Assembly: GCA_947561585.1 (NCBI GenBank) | Contig: CANNZV010002507.1 | Location: forward strand, 1 to 64,000 | Direction of reading: 5' to 3' | From: Caprella mutica | Lineage: Eukaryota; Arthropoda; Malacostraca; Amphipoda; Caprellidae | Length of the DNA stretch: 64,000 nt | Shown here: in pieces, positions 1 through 9,575 of the stretch | Position numbering within the stretch: position 1 is the first letter of the stretch | Layout: every line of letters begins with the position of its first letter | The notes under the pieces: model-generated | What the model saw: the letters and a program-made list of their open reading frames with translations, nothing else | Database searches by the model: none | Told to the model about the DNA's origin: nothing | Made by a program: the position numbers and the translations under genes

Positions 1-2362
1 CCAGAAGCCTTGCCTGTGGTTCCCTATCCCCTTGACCCCCTGTCCTAAGCCTATAATCACTAACATCTTCCCATATCCTCACCATGACCTGGGTCGCGTC
101 TGCGGTCGACCTTCCCCTTCTAAAACCTGCCTGATTTTCATCAACTAACCCTAACTCTTCTACCCACCATCTAAGCCTCTTAGAAATAACCCTAGCTAGA
201 ATCCTACTTCCCATAGCTAACAGACACACCCCCCTATAATTATCCCTATTATTCCTATCTCCCTTCTTGTGTAGAGGCACCACTAATCCCCCCTTTAAAC
301 CCTCTTCCCACCTACCTGCGCTTTCCCTAAACATAAACTGAACCATCCTAACTACCTTTTCCTTAACTTCCCTACACGCATTCCTGATATAACTTATCCT
401 AACCCCATCTTCCCCAGGCGCAGAATCTTTGATCTCCTTGATCACCTCCTCTATCTCCTCCTCTCCCGGCTCCTCATTCATTAGTTCGTTAGCCTCTTCT
501 GCTTGCCTGCTCCCTCTTAAATCCCTAACTCTACCTAATACCTCTTCTAAAGTTTCCCTATCTTCCTCATACCTATCCCTCGATACTGCCTCAAAATGTT
601 CCTTAAATTCCCTATTTGTAATTGTAGTGCTAGCTGGTGCCTTCCATCCCCTAGTCCCTAAATTCCTTAAAATTCTATACATATCCCCTACTTTTCCCCT
701 CCTACTAGCATCCTCGCACTCCCTAATCTTCTCCTCCCACCATTCCCTCTCCCATGCTCTAAGACTATTCTTTAAATTACTACGTGCTAATCGTACCCCT
801 TGTCTAACCTCTTCTAATTCCCTATTTAACCTATCTTCTACATCTCCCCCTCTATTCCTTAACCTAGCTCTATACTCCTGCCTACCTACTACCTCATTCC
901 TACTCTCTACCCACCTACCTATTTCCCTCCTCATTATTTCTATTTCCCCCTCTCTACCTATTGTCCATGGATTTATTACCTTCCCATCCCTCCTACCACA
1001 TACCTCATCAGCTACTTCTATTAATAATTTCCTAATCTTATCCCATTCCATTTCCCCTAAGTCCCCGTCCTCCCAATCTACCTCACTAAACTTTTCTCCC
1101 GTCCTTCTACTAAACTCCCTACTCTTCCCCTCATCTCCCAACACCTCCCATTTAATGTTAGGTGCCCTTTCTCTTCTACCCCCTACCTCCCTCCATCTCT
1201 TACCCCTATACCTTATCACTAGTTTCTTTGGCCTATGGTCAGAGAAAGTATTTTCTCTGACCGTCCCTACACTCCTAACTAACCTATGCCTATCTACTCC
1301 CTTAACCATGAACCCATCTAACTCATACCACCTCCTATACACGTTACTAAACCAAGTCCCCCTATTCCTATGTGGCATGAAACTATTTACCCACGCTAAC
1401 CCCTGTTCCTCACACCAATTAACTAGATCTTCCCCCGCAGTACTCCCTGGCCCTATCCCAAACTTCCCACTCACCCCCCTTCTCTGCCTATTTGACCCTA
1501 CATTAGCATTAAAATCCCCTCCTATTACTAATACCTCCCCCCCGCTAGTCATACTTACCTGATTTTCTAAATCTATTCTATATCTATCCATTCCCTCTAA
1601 ATCCCTACCCCAAATAGGCTGATAAGCAGCGACTAATCTAAGGCCCTGGAGGGTGACTGCTGTCACCCTCTCTCCTAACCATTTCTTCTGACCCTCCCTC
1701 TTCCAACTATCTAAAGCTTCCCCTCTAAGAATTATCCCTGACTTCCTACCGTGAACTAAAGCTATTTGGTCCCTATCATCTCCTAGCCAAATTACCCCCT
1801 CCTGGTCTGAGTTAAGCTCAGAAACCAGGACCATCTCCCATCCCCGTCTAACTATGTAATCTAAAATTCTACCTAACCTTCTCCTATTGTGATCCCTTAA
1901 TGAAACTCTTTGTAAATTCCATGTGACTATTGTGGCTTCCCTCCTATTCTCCCCCCCACCCACCCCTATTCTTCCCACCCTTCTATTTCTATACCTACGA
2001 CTATTTCTAACCCTTCTTCCCTCCCCACGACTTCTCCTCCCCCTGGGCATAGGTCCAGGGTTTGGATGGATCGTCCTAAGACTTACCTCTACTAGCAGCC
2101 GACAGTGTCTGCCCGACACCAGAGGTACCCCAGTGGATCGGTCACCGAAAGTGCCCTCGCCGTACAAATGTTTAGGGAGGTTGGCAGGCTGGCTAGACCG
2201 GCCTCCCTCCGTAGTCCCCCCGGGGGTGTGAGGCCTCTCCCCTCTCGGGGAATCCGCCCCACTCCTTTCCGGGTGGCCCGGTGGTCTCTTGGCCGCATCC
2301 GGAGACAACCCCGGAGCGTTCCCCCTCGCTCCACGTGGAGGCTGCCCACCAAGCGAGGCCAT
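1..2362 (-). CDS. LINE ORF2-type protein (AP endonuclease + reverse transcriptase), partial at window edge
   Basis: This is the same protein as that encoded at 2822-6475, from its methionine to about residue 812 in that protein's numbering. The window stops just before the catalytic aspartate of reverse transcriptase motif A. It includes the basic N-terminal region, the NPGP motif, the whole AP-type endonuclease (TWN, SEL, GGDFN and SDH motifs) and the fingers region with GEDGV and the PLHKKGDRNNRDNYRGV block. The ATG at 2362-2360 was chosen because it is the first in-frame methionine inside the element; upstream of 2371 lies the 3' tail of the neighbouring copy. No stop or frameshift is seen in this part. 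The protein would nick target DNA and copy its own RNA at the nick; this is family knowledge. Confidence 0.9.
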   Translation of the reverse strand, partial: MASLGGQPPRGARGNAPGLSPDAAKRPPGHPERSGADSPRGERPHTPGGTTEGGRSSQPANLPKHLYGEGTFGDRSTGVPLVSGRHCRLLVEVSLRTIHPNPGPMPRGRRSRGEGRRVRNSRRYRNRRVGRIGVGGGENRREATIVTWNLQRVSLRDHNRRRLGRILDYIVRRGWEMVLVSELNSDQEGVIWLGDDRDQIALVHGRKSGIILRGEALDSWKREGQKKWLGERVTAVTLQGLRLVAAYQPIWGRDLEGMDRYRIDLENQVSMTSGGEVLVIGGDFNANVGSNRQRRGVSGKFGIGPGSTAGEDLVNWCEEQGLAWVNSFMPHRNRGTWFSNVYRRWYELDGFMVKGVDRHRLVRSVGTVRENTFSDHRPKKLVIRYRGKRWREVGGRRERAPNIKWEVLGDEGKSREFSRRTGEKFSEVDWEDGDLGEMEWDKIRKLLIEVADEVCGRRDGKVINPWTIGREGEIEIMRREIGRWVESRNEVVGRQEYRARLRNRGGDVEDRLNRELEEVRQGVRLARSNLKNSLRAWEREWWEEKIRECEDASRRGKVGDMYRILRNLGTRGWKAPASTTITNREFKEHFEAVSRDRYEEDRETLEEVLGRVRDLRGSRQAEEANELMNEEPGEEEIEEVIKEIKDSAPGEDGVRISYIRNACREVKEKVVRMVQFMFRESAGRWEEGLKGGLVVPLHKKGDRNNRDNYRGVCLLAMGSRILARVISKRLRWWVEELGLVDENQAGFRRGRSTADATQVMVRIWEDVSDYRLRTGGQGDREPQARLL

Positions 2363-2371
2363 CTGCTTTCC
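1..2371 (-). mobile_element. LINE retrotransposon copy A, 5' part, cut by window edge
   Basis: This stretch repeats 4114-6484 at a constant offset of 4113 bases. I noticed one difference, A at 761 against G at 4874, which is silent in the reverse transcriptase ORF; I did not align every base. On the minus strand it holds the 5' end, the endonuclease and the start of the reverse transcriptase. Its 5' end (2371) directly abuts the GAA tail of copy B (2372-2386) with no extra bases. The near identity points to recent insertion, a recent tandem duplication, or an assembly duplication. Confidence 0.93.
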
Positions 2372-2386
2372 TTCTTCTTCTTCTTC
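2372..2386 (-). repeat. (GAA)5 tail of LINE copy B
   Basis: Five GAA triplets on the element strand end the LINE, in place of a poly(A) tail. They are followed without a gap by the 5' end of copy A. Simple-repeat 3' tails are known in several LINE clades. Confidence 0.75.
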
Positions 2387-2403
2387 CTGACCAAACGCCC
2401 CCG

Positions 2404-2865
2404 TCAGGGGCGCGGTCCCTCCTCCGGCTCCCGACCACCGCAGCCCCTCTGGTGCCGAGCGAGGTTGGCCGCCGACTGCTCCCGCCTGCAAAAAATGCAC
2501 ATAACCCTCTTAGTTCTAAAACCCCTTACTGCTAATTCTACCCCTACGTCTTCCCCCCCCTCCACCCGTAACCCTACCCCTGCCCCCCCTACCCGCCCCC
2601 CCGGATCCCATACCTGCCTACAACTCCTTACATGCCTAGCATAATTTGCCCGACTAACTACCCTCCTACACTTATGGCATTCCCTCCTATTCCCATCTAC
2701 TGCTACCCCCCCACCACATGTTTCCATGTGGTTCTTCCTAGCCCCCTCAGTCTCTAAGCTTACCCCACACCTATCACAACTAAACCTAACCCTATCCTCA
2801 GCTAACCTATGCATCCTTTTCTCATGCACCACTAACCCCCCCCCTAGACTTACATACCTTGTCAC
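2404..2865 (-). pseudogene. Frame-shifted zinc-finger tail of the LINE ORF
   Basis: This frame continues the preceding ORF after a single-base difference in a nine-G run. It carries the two histidines that complete the finger begun by C1224 and C1229 of the main ORF (C-x4-C-x12-H-x4-H across the break; H14 and H19 here). Three more fingers follow with cysteine as last ligand: C30/C33/H46/C50, C63/C66/H78/C82 and C123/C126/H138/C142. The regular ligand spacing shows this is real coding sequence joined to the main ORF in an intact element. Whether the extra G is a mutation, a sequencing error or a site of programmed slippage cannot be told here; copy A does not reach this region. Such fingers are likely to bind nucleic acid (inference). 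Confidence 0.8.
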
Positions 2866-5800
2866 ACCCTTCCCAGTGACACCTAAAACCCTCTACCTCT
2901 TCCCTTCTATCCTGAGCTACTACCCTATCTACCTTTTCTTCCCGTCTACCCCATTCGTACTTATGCCCCTGCTGCCTCTCCCATAGCTCCAAATGCTCCC
3001 TCCTCTCCTTCACAATCTTCTTCCACCCATCCCTATCTCCCACTAACCTCTCAACATCCGTATAGTCCACACCTGCCTCCCTAAGTAACCTCTTCCAATA
3101 CAGCCCCGTCTTCCTCTTCCTACCTTTCTTTTTCCCTAATCCTTCTAGTCCCTCATACCACCCTAACACAGCTGCCTTAACCTGCCTATCGTTCCCCATC
3201 CTCATCACATGCCCTAACCTTTCTAGTACCCTCACTTCTATCTTAGTCCTAATCGATCTAATCCCTAACCTGGCCCTAACATCCCACATATTCTCCCCCC
3301 TACTTTCCATTTGCCTTAGTGGCTCCCCATTCCTATTACTCCAAACATACCTATACTTCCTATCTATCCAACTCTGTAACTTCTTTATATCCTTCCCCCA
3401 CCAAACCCTAACACTACAATCAAACAATAACCCACTCTCTACACAACCCTCTAGAATCTTACCCTGCCACCTCTTACTTAGCCTAGATCCCTTTAATTGC
3501 CCCTTAACCTTAGCCCATAACCCATTTGCCCGTCTAATCCTATTCCTACTATCCTCTTCAGGTCCCATCCAAGATCCTAGCACCCTAATTCCCTCACTAT
3601 CTCTATCCCCAAAAACTAAAACCTCTTCCTTATCTTCGTTATTCCTCTCCTCAAACTTACCCATAACCTCCTTAATCTTCCTTACTCCCTCTTCTAATTC
3701 TACCCCCTCACCTATAATGGTAGTGTCATCGGCAAAGAGTGACGATGTCAAGGTCAGACTCTTTGCCTCCGAGCACCCCTTTTCCCACCTACCTTCTCCC
3801 GCGAAAGACCCCCCCGGTATCCAGTGCCACTTTATTCCCACCCTTTCACCCCCTAGCTCCCTTCTAGCTTCCTCCGCCTGTCTGATCACCGCCTGGTGAA
3901 AAACGTTAAACAGAACAGGCGAAGTTGCACACCCCTCCCTCAAACCCCTAGCTGGCACCCATTTCTCACTAACCCCCTCCTTTCCCCTAACCCTATATTC
4001 CGTCGTCTCATGCAAATCCTTAATTACCCTTAAACAATTCCCACCTAACCCATACCTATCTAAAATGCCCCACAAGCAAGGCTTATTTACTCGAGGATAT
4101 GCCTTCCTCAAGTCCAGAAGCCTTGCCTGTGGTTCCCTATCCCCTTGACCCCCTGTCCTAAGCCTATAATCACTAACATCTTCCCATATCCTCACCATGA
4201 CCTGGGTCGCGTCTGCGGTCGACCTTCCCCTTCTAAAACCTGCCTGATTTTCATCAACTAACCCTAACTCTTCTACCCACCATCTAAGCCTCTTAGAAAT
4301 AACCCTAGCTAGAATCCTACTTCCCATAGCTAACAGACACACCCCCCTATAATTATCCCTATTATTCCTATCTCCCTTCTTGTGTAGAGGCACCACTAAT
4401 CCCCCCTTTAAACCCTCTTCCCACCTACCTGCGCTTTCCCTAAACATAAACTGAACCATCCTAACTACCTTTTCCTTAACTTCCCTACACGCATTCCTGA
4501 TATAACTTATCCTAACCCCATCTTCCCCAGGCGCAGAATCTTTGATCTCCTTGATCACCTCCTCTATCTCCTCCTCTCCCGGCTCCTCATTCATTAGTTC
4601 GTTAGCCTCTTCTGCTTGCCTGCTCCCTCTTAAATCCCTAACTCTACCTAATACCTCTTCTAAAGTTTCCCTATCTTCCTCATACCTATCCCTCGATACT
4701 GCCTCAAAATGTTCCTTAAATTCCCTATTTGTAATTGTAGTGCTAGCTGGTGCCTTCCATCCCCTAGTCCCTAAATTCCTTAAAATTCTATACATATCCC
4801 CTACTTTTCCCCTCCTACTAGCATCCTCGCACTCCCTAATCTTCTCCTCCCACCATTCCCTCTCCCATGCTCTGAGACTATTCTTTAAATTACTACGTGC
4901 TAATCGTACCCCTTGTCTAACCTCTTCTAATTCCCTATTTAACCTATCTTCTACATCTCCCCCTCTATTCCTTAACCTAGCTCTATACTCCTGCCTACCT
5001 ACTACCTCATTCCTACTCTCTACCCACCTACCTATTTCCCTCCTCATTATTTCTATTTCCCCCTCTCTACCTATTGTCCATGGATTTATTACCTTCCCAT
5101 CCCTCCTACCACATACCTCATCAGCTACTTCTATTAATAATTTCCTAATCTTATCCCATTCCATTTCCCCTAAGTCCCCGTCCTCCCAATCTACCTCACT
5201 AAACTTTTCTCCCGTCCTTCTACTAAACTCCCTACTCTTCCCCTCATCTCCCAACACCTCCCATTTAATGTTAGGTGCCCTTTCTCTTCTACCCCCTACC
5301 TCCCTCCATCTCTTACCCCTATACCTTATCACTAGTTTCTTTGGCCTATGGTCAGAGAAAGTATTTTCTCTGACCGTCCCTACACTCCTAACTAACCTAT
5401 GCCTATCTACTCCCTTAACCATGAACCCATCTAACTCATACCACCTCCTATACACGTTACTAAACCAAGTCCCCCTATTCCTATGTGGCATGAAACTATT
5501 TACCCACGCTAACCCCTGTTCCTCACACCAATTAACTAGATCTTCCCCCGCAGTACTCCCTGGCCCTATCCCAAACTTCCCACTCACCCCCCTTCTCTGC
5601 CTATTTGACCCTACATTAGCATTAAAATCCCCTCCTATTACTAATACCTCCCCCCCGCTAGTCATACTTACCTGATTTTCTAAATCTATTCTATATCTAT
5701 CCATTCCCTCTAAATCCCTACCCCAAATAGGCTGATAAGCAGCGACTAATCTAAGGCCCTGGAGGGTGACTGCTGTCACCCTCTCTCCTAACCATTTCTT

Positions 5801-6475
5801 CTGACCCTCCCTCTTCCAACTATCTAAAGCTTCCCCTCTAAGAATTATCCCTGACTTCCTACCGTGAACTAAAGCTATTTGGTCCCTATCATCTCCTAGC
5901 CAAATTACCCCCTCCTGGTCTGAGTTAAGCTCAGAAACCAGGACCATCTCCCATCCCCGTCTAACTATGTAATCTAAAATTCTACCTAACCTTCTCCTAT
6001 TGTGATCCCTTAATGAAACTCTTTGTAAATTCCATGTGACTATTGTGGCTTCCCTCCTATTCTCCCCCCCACCCACCCCTATTCTTCCCACCCTTCTATT
6101 TCTATACCTACGACTATTTCTAACCCTTCTTCCCTCCCCACGACTTCTCCTCCCCCTGGGCATAGGTCCAGGGTTTGGATGGATCGTCCTAAGACTTACC
6201 TCTACTAGCAGCCGACAGTGTCTGCCCGACACCAGAGGTACCCCAGTGGATCGGTCACCGAAAGTGCCCTCGCCGTACAAATGTTTAGGGAGGTTGGCAG
6301 GCTGGCTAGACCGGCCTCCCTCCGTAGTCCCCCCGGGGGTGTGAGGCCTCTCCCCTCTCGGGGAATCCGCCCCACTCCTTTCCGGGTGGCCCGGTGGTCT
6401 CTTGGCCGCATCCGGAGACAACCCCGGAGCGTTCCCCCTCGCTCCACGTGGAGGCTGCCCACCAAGCGAGGCCAT
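2822..6475 (-). CDS. LINE endonuclease-reverse transcriptase, main ORF
   Basis: The frame is open from 6550, but the first 25 codons come from the flanking gag relic, so the element's own start is the ATG at 6475. Numbering from 6550, residues 122-129 end in NPGP, a degenerate 2A-like motif, followed by an arginine-rich stretch. An AP-type endonuclease spans about 168-410: TWN at 172-174, SEL at 206-208, GGDFN at 306-310 and SDH at 399-401. The reverse transcriptase spans about 660-1000: GEDGV 675-679, HKKGDRNNRDNYRG 723-736, motif A LLDLRKAY with catalytic D813, motif B REGCATSP from 871, and motif C FADD 939-942. A thumb-like region and an LGHVMRM motif (1112-1118) follow. The ORF ends at residue 1242, inside the first C-terminal zinc finger (C1224, C1229), because the frame shifts in a G run. 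All catalytic residues I can check are intact, so only the tail looks damaged. Confidence 0.93.
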   Translation of the reverse strand: MASLGGQPPRGARGNAPGLSPDAAKRPPGHPERSGADSPRGERPHTPGGTTEGGRSSQPANLPKHLYGEGTFGDRSTGVPLVSGRHCRLLVEVSLRTIHPNPGPMPRGRRSRGEGRRVRNSRRYRNRRVGRIGVGGGENRREATIVTWNLQRVSLRDHNRRRLGRILDYIVRRGWEMVLVSELNSDQEGVIWLGDDRDQIALVHGRKSGIILRGEALDSWKREGQKKWLGERVTAVTLQGLRLVAAYQPIWGRDLEGMDRYRIDLENQVSMTSGGEVLVIGGDFNANVGSNRQRRGVSGKFGIGPGSTAGEDLVNWCEEQGLAWVNSFMPHRNRGTWFSNVYRRWYELDGFMVKGVDRHRLVRSVGTVRENTFSDHRPKKLVIRYRGKRWREVGGRRERAPNIKWEVLGDEGKSREFSRRTGEKFSEVDWEDGDLGEMEWDKIRKLLIEVADEVCGRRDGKVINPWTIGREGEIEIMRREIGRWVESRNEVVGRQEYRARLRNRGGDVEDRLNRELEEVRQGVRLARSNLKNSLRAWEREWWEEKIRECEDASRRGKVGDMYRILRNLGTRGWKAPASTTITNREFKEHFEAVSRDRYEEDRETLEEVLGRVRDLRGSRQAEEANELMNEEPGEEEIEEVIKEIKDSAPGEDGVRISYIRNACREVKEKVVRMVQFMFRESAGRWEEGLKGGLVVPLHKKGDRNNRDNYRGVCLLAMGSRILARVISKRLRWWVEELGLVDENQAGFRRGRSTADATQVMVRIWEDVSDYRLRTGGQGDREPQARLLDLRKAYPRVNKPCLWGILDRYGLGGNCLRVIKDLHETTEYRVRGKEGVSEKWVPARGLREGCATSPVLFNVFHQAVIRQAEEARRELGGERVGIKWHWIPGGSFAGEGRWEKGCSEAKSLTLTSSLFADDTTIIGEGVELEEGVRKIKEVMGKFEERNNEDKEEVLVFGDRDSEGIRVLGSWMGPEEDSRNRIRRANGLWAKVKGQLKGSRLSKRWQGKILEGCVESGLLFDCSVRVWWGKDIKKLQSWIDRKYRYVWSNRNGEPLRQMESRGENMWDVRARLGIRSIRTKIEVRVLERLGHVMRMGNDRQVKAAVLGWYEGLEGLGKKKGRKRKTGLYWKRLLREAGVDYTDVERLVGDRDGWKKIVKERREHLELWERQQGHKYEWGRREEKVDRVVAQDRREEVEGFRCHWEGCDKVCKSRGGVSGA

Positions 6476-6484
6476 CTGCTTTCC

Positions 6485-7374
6485 AAAGCTTATCACAACA
6501 ACTTCTTCTTCATCACTGCTGTCCTTTCTAACTCTCACATCCTTGCACATTTATGCATTTGAGTCCAGGTTATTTTCCATCTTGTAACTCAGAATTTGCG
6601 AGTTTACCATATGCTGAACAGATTTAGGTAGTGTGGTACTAAATTCATCATTAAGAGTACCTCTGGTCTCATTTCTTATAAGGATATGCCTTCTTGAACA
6701 GAGTTAACATCCTATTGGCATACAACAATAAAGACTCTCCATTGCCGATCTTCACATCTTCAAATTTCTTCTTGGCCTTCCTTCTTACTTCTTCCTCTTC
6801 ATCATACCATTGAAGTAATTTTTGTTTCACAGTATTGTAGCTCTCGGCAGCCTCTCGCTCATTTGCCGAAAAGATTGAAAACCTTCTAATTTTTTCTCTT
6901 CTAGATGCTTTTCTAACTCACCAATCCATAGATCTCTTCTTCCTTTAAAATTCTCCCTGCAGTAATTTTCAAATTTTTGAAGGTACTGGTCTAGTCTTGT
7001 CATCTTTGAACATTTCTAAACTAAGTACTGATCTGTTATCTAGTTTGCTCAACAAAGCTGTTAATAACTCAAGAGTCCTTTCCTTTCACTGTTTCTTGAA
7101 ATACCATAGCTCCCACATCTATATCACTATCCTCTTCTTTTTTATCCTCCAATGCACTCTTCTGACTATCTTCTTTAATTACTGTTTTCACTTTAGGCTT
7201 TACCGATCTTGTGTCATCTAGGTATGCTGTAAAGTAATTGTCAATTTCATTTATGAATTCGATCATATCGATGTCCATGTCGTTCTTCTTAATCTCCATT
7301 ATCTCCTCTATCATGCTCTTGGATAGCCTCCTTTTGCCTAACAGGTCCTTGTACTCTTCCTGGAATGAAGCCAT
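6485..7374 (-). pseudogene. Decayed gag-like gene of an LTR-type retroelement, interrupted by the LINE
   Basis: From an ATG at 7374 a 101-codon open stretch (7374-7069) is followed by coding-like segments in other frames to the LINE junction at 6485. At least three frame changes and stops break it. A segment at about 6870-6690 has the composition and spacing of a retrotransposon capsid: an LLQWYDEEEE segment, a long lysine/glutamate helix, then GESLLLYANRMLTLF and AYP. Capsid-like coding continues to the junction, ending in an acidic DEEE stretch. No protease, reverse transcriptase or integrase is seen, because the LINE dimer occupies the downstream side and the window ends there. Assignment as gag rests on pattern resemblance, not on a database match. 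Confidence 0.55.
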
Positions 7375-7506
7375 TATGCACTAACGTTATTTATTATTAT
7401 TTTCTTTTTCAGGTGTTTGACAACTGCCAGCTGGTGAATCAGGATACTCAGATGAATCAGATCAGAAAGTTTGGTTAGGAATATATCCTGGTCATGCCAC
7501 CATTCA

Positions 7507-7530
7507 TGTTGGGGGACGTGTCCCACAACA
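7507..7530. repeat. Imperfect palindrome, possible LTR edge
   Basis: The run TGTTGGGGGACGTG followed by TCCCACAACA is nearly self-complementary and begins and ends TG/CA. It lies about 135 bases upstream of the gag-like ATG, where a 5' LTR would be expected on the minus strand. No second LTR or convincing primer-binding site was found, so this is only a hint. Confidence 0.25.
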
Positions 7531-8428
7531 CTTAGTCTAATTGTATTTAGTAACAGGTTTCAGAACATGGGTGCATGGGGTTTTAATGAAGTAGTTTCTG
7601 ATAAGTATATGTATTGTACTAGACTTGGCAACATAACAAAGTTCAGCTTACAGACAAACCAGGTCTGTAAAGATATAGAAAAGCTAACATTACTAATCTA
7701 TTTAATTACACAAATTCTACTAACATAAACATACAGTTATTAACCTACCCTGGTTACTCATGACTTCATCTTGAACACATATCTCAATCTTTAACACTTT
7801 ACAAATTGACACAATGTTTTATATCTGAATCTTATGAAATAAATAATTTTACTGACACAAGACAATAACACTTCACAAGCACTGGGGTCAAGGAGGGGGG
7901 GGGGGCAGTGGCGCTGAAAAGCCAAATTCTAGAATCCCCCCAAAAATTCCAGTTCCACTGGGCGCCTAACTAACGCATGTCTTCACTGCATGAAAGCTAA
8001 ATACGTACTGACATGTATGAATGATATTTTCTATGAAGTTAACTAATTTTAGTAACTAGCTAACTACAAGTTGTGTCACCTACTAAGTGACACAACAATA
8101 TAATGACTATTTCTATTTCAGGTTACATATTAATAGAAATAGTTACAGGTCAGGCCTCTACAATGGAAAAGTCTACTAATAAAAATTATTATTTTTCTGT
8201 CCAACAATCTGACTGTATTTTTCTTGGTCTCAATGTCTCATATGAAAGAAGTCACTCAAAGTATTAGACACATGTATAATAGTCAGTGGTATGTTACCAT
8301 TAATTTCCGGTGGATAAATTGGGAAAATGTTGGTGGATCAGCCAAATTATTGGAAATTGTTCGTGGATTTTTTCAGCTTTTTGAAAAATTCAGTTGGATT
8401 TTGTGCACCAAATACAGACTGGTGTATA
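7531..8428. other. AT-rich spacer without recognisable gene
   Basis: No coding signal is convincing. A run of about a dozen G lies near 7897-7908, and ACTAAGTGACACAAC-type direct copies occur near 8070-8100. Small open frames here have no supporting features. Confidence 0.5.
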
Positions 8429-8437
8429 GTTTTACTG

Positions 8438-8884
8438 CATGCACGGACACTTGGCCGATGGACACTTTGTCGGACATTTGGTCGAGTGGATATTCGGCCC
8501 AAAGACAATCTGCTGAAAGTTGATTTGACATAAATTTAGCCCAAAAACTTTTATTCGCTGTAAATTCATATTACGAACTACAGCCTCCGTTTAATTTAAT
8601 TTAAATTTTATTTTGTACAAAATGCGTATCCATATTACGAACTACAAGCATATATTTCTCAACAATTTGAATTTTTTCATAATCATGGATTTCATCACAA
8701 ATATAAGAGGTGGAGAAAAGCTTCTCTTCATACTTTTGAACTTGTTATCATTAGTCATTATATTATTTAAAGTTATTATATTTATCATTTGGGATAATAT
8801 TACCATCTCATTTTTTTTTAAATTAAGATATTTCGGGCAAATGTCCGTTCGACAAAATATCTTTTGGCCTAGTGTCCGTCAACC
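8438..8884. mobile_element. Non-autonomous TIR transposon E1 (phrase type GGACACTTGGCC)
   Basis: This 447-bp element is flanked by a perfect 9-bp duplication GTTTTACTG (8429-8437 and 8885-8893). The left end begins CATGCACGGACACTTGG; the right end read inward begins GGTTGACGGACACTAGG. Each end holds about three to four imperfect copies of a phrase like GGACATTTGGTCGA. The interior is AT-rich with no transposase. Confidence 0.8.
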
Positions 8885-8893
8885 GTTTTACTG

Positions 8894-9575
8894 TATTGGT
8901 AAACCATTGTATGTTAATGCATCAAAATGGAAGGGTGGTTGTTTCTATAAAAAATTATTTTTTAACCAACAGTATTTTTATTGAGCCTGTAGGCTATAGC
9001 TAATTTACAATCAAATTTTGTTATATTTAGCAATAAGGTACTGTAGTTAAATGTACTATTTAATGTAGCTATCAATTACCAATCAGGCAATAGAACATGC
9101 CCTGGCTAGCCATTTTTCTACTTATTTCACCCTTCGAAATTACCAATATATTGGAGATTTTGTGCATACTTTGAACATGGCTAATATAGCTATAGCTAAT
9201 TTTTATTGGCTTCTTCACCTTAGTGACTGGTTATACATTTTACTTATAAGTTGTTTTAATTTTTATCTTCATAGCTACCTATTACCTATCTGATGAGCTG
9301 ATGCTTTTACTTTTCTCAATTTTTTTTTTATTTATTTACATAATAGGGAAAGTTATAGATATTACCTCTCTCTACAAAGTTGCTATCAATTCAACAGTTT
9401 CTGTAAACTGCCAATGAAGATCCTCTCTAGTAATACCATGTGTAAAATCTCCCTTGTTTCAGTATTAAAATAACAATTGGTCTTTAATTTTGTCCTCCCT
9501 CCCTAATAGAATATAACTAGCACAGTCATCTGCTTTTGCTAAATACCATTTATAATTAGTTGTAATTTCTACACA
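8894..9575. other. AT-rich upstream region of the DUF2039 gene
   Basis: No repeat or coding region stands out. The transcription start of the downstream gene must lie here or in an unseen leader exon. I found no convincing TATA/initiator pair. Confidence 0.4.

Larger units (their letters stand above)
2372..6484 (-). mobile_element. Full-length LINE retrotransposon copy B (4113 bp)
   Basis: The element is complete: 5' end at 6484, 3' end at 2372 in a (GAA)5 tail, and a very short 3' untranslated stretch after the last stop codon (2406-2404). Its length equals the offset between the two copies, so copies A and B form a perfect head-to-tail dimer. It is visibly richer in G+C than its surroundings. 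The coding order is a basic N-terminus, AP-type endonuclease, reverse transcriptase and C-terminal zinc fingers, all in one ORF apart from a frame change at a run of nine C (nine G on the coding strand, about 2836-2844). The 5' flank (6485-7374) is a decayed gag-like gene, so the LINE inserted into an older retroelement. I do not assign a clade; the endonuclease excludes the R2/CRE type with restriction-like endonuclease. Confidence 0.93.

Noticed and set aside
429..5675. Plus-strand frames of 377 codons at 429-1562 and 4542-5675
   Set aside because: They are antisense to the endonuclease/reverse transcriptase ORF, rich in Ser/Leu/Pro as expected from the reverse complement, and have no motifs.
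8224..8984. Open frames of 99 and 123 codons around E1
   Set aside because: They cross the transposon boundaries and are AT-rich with no domain, promoter or splice evidence.
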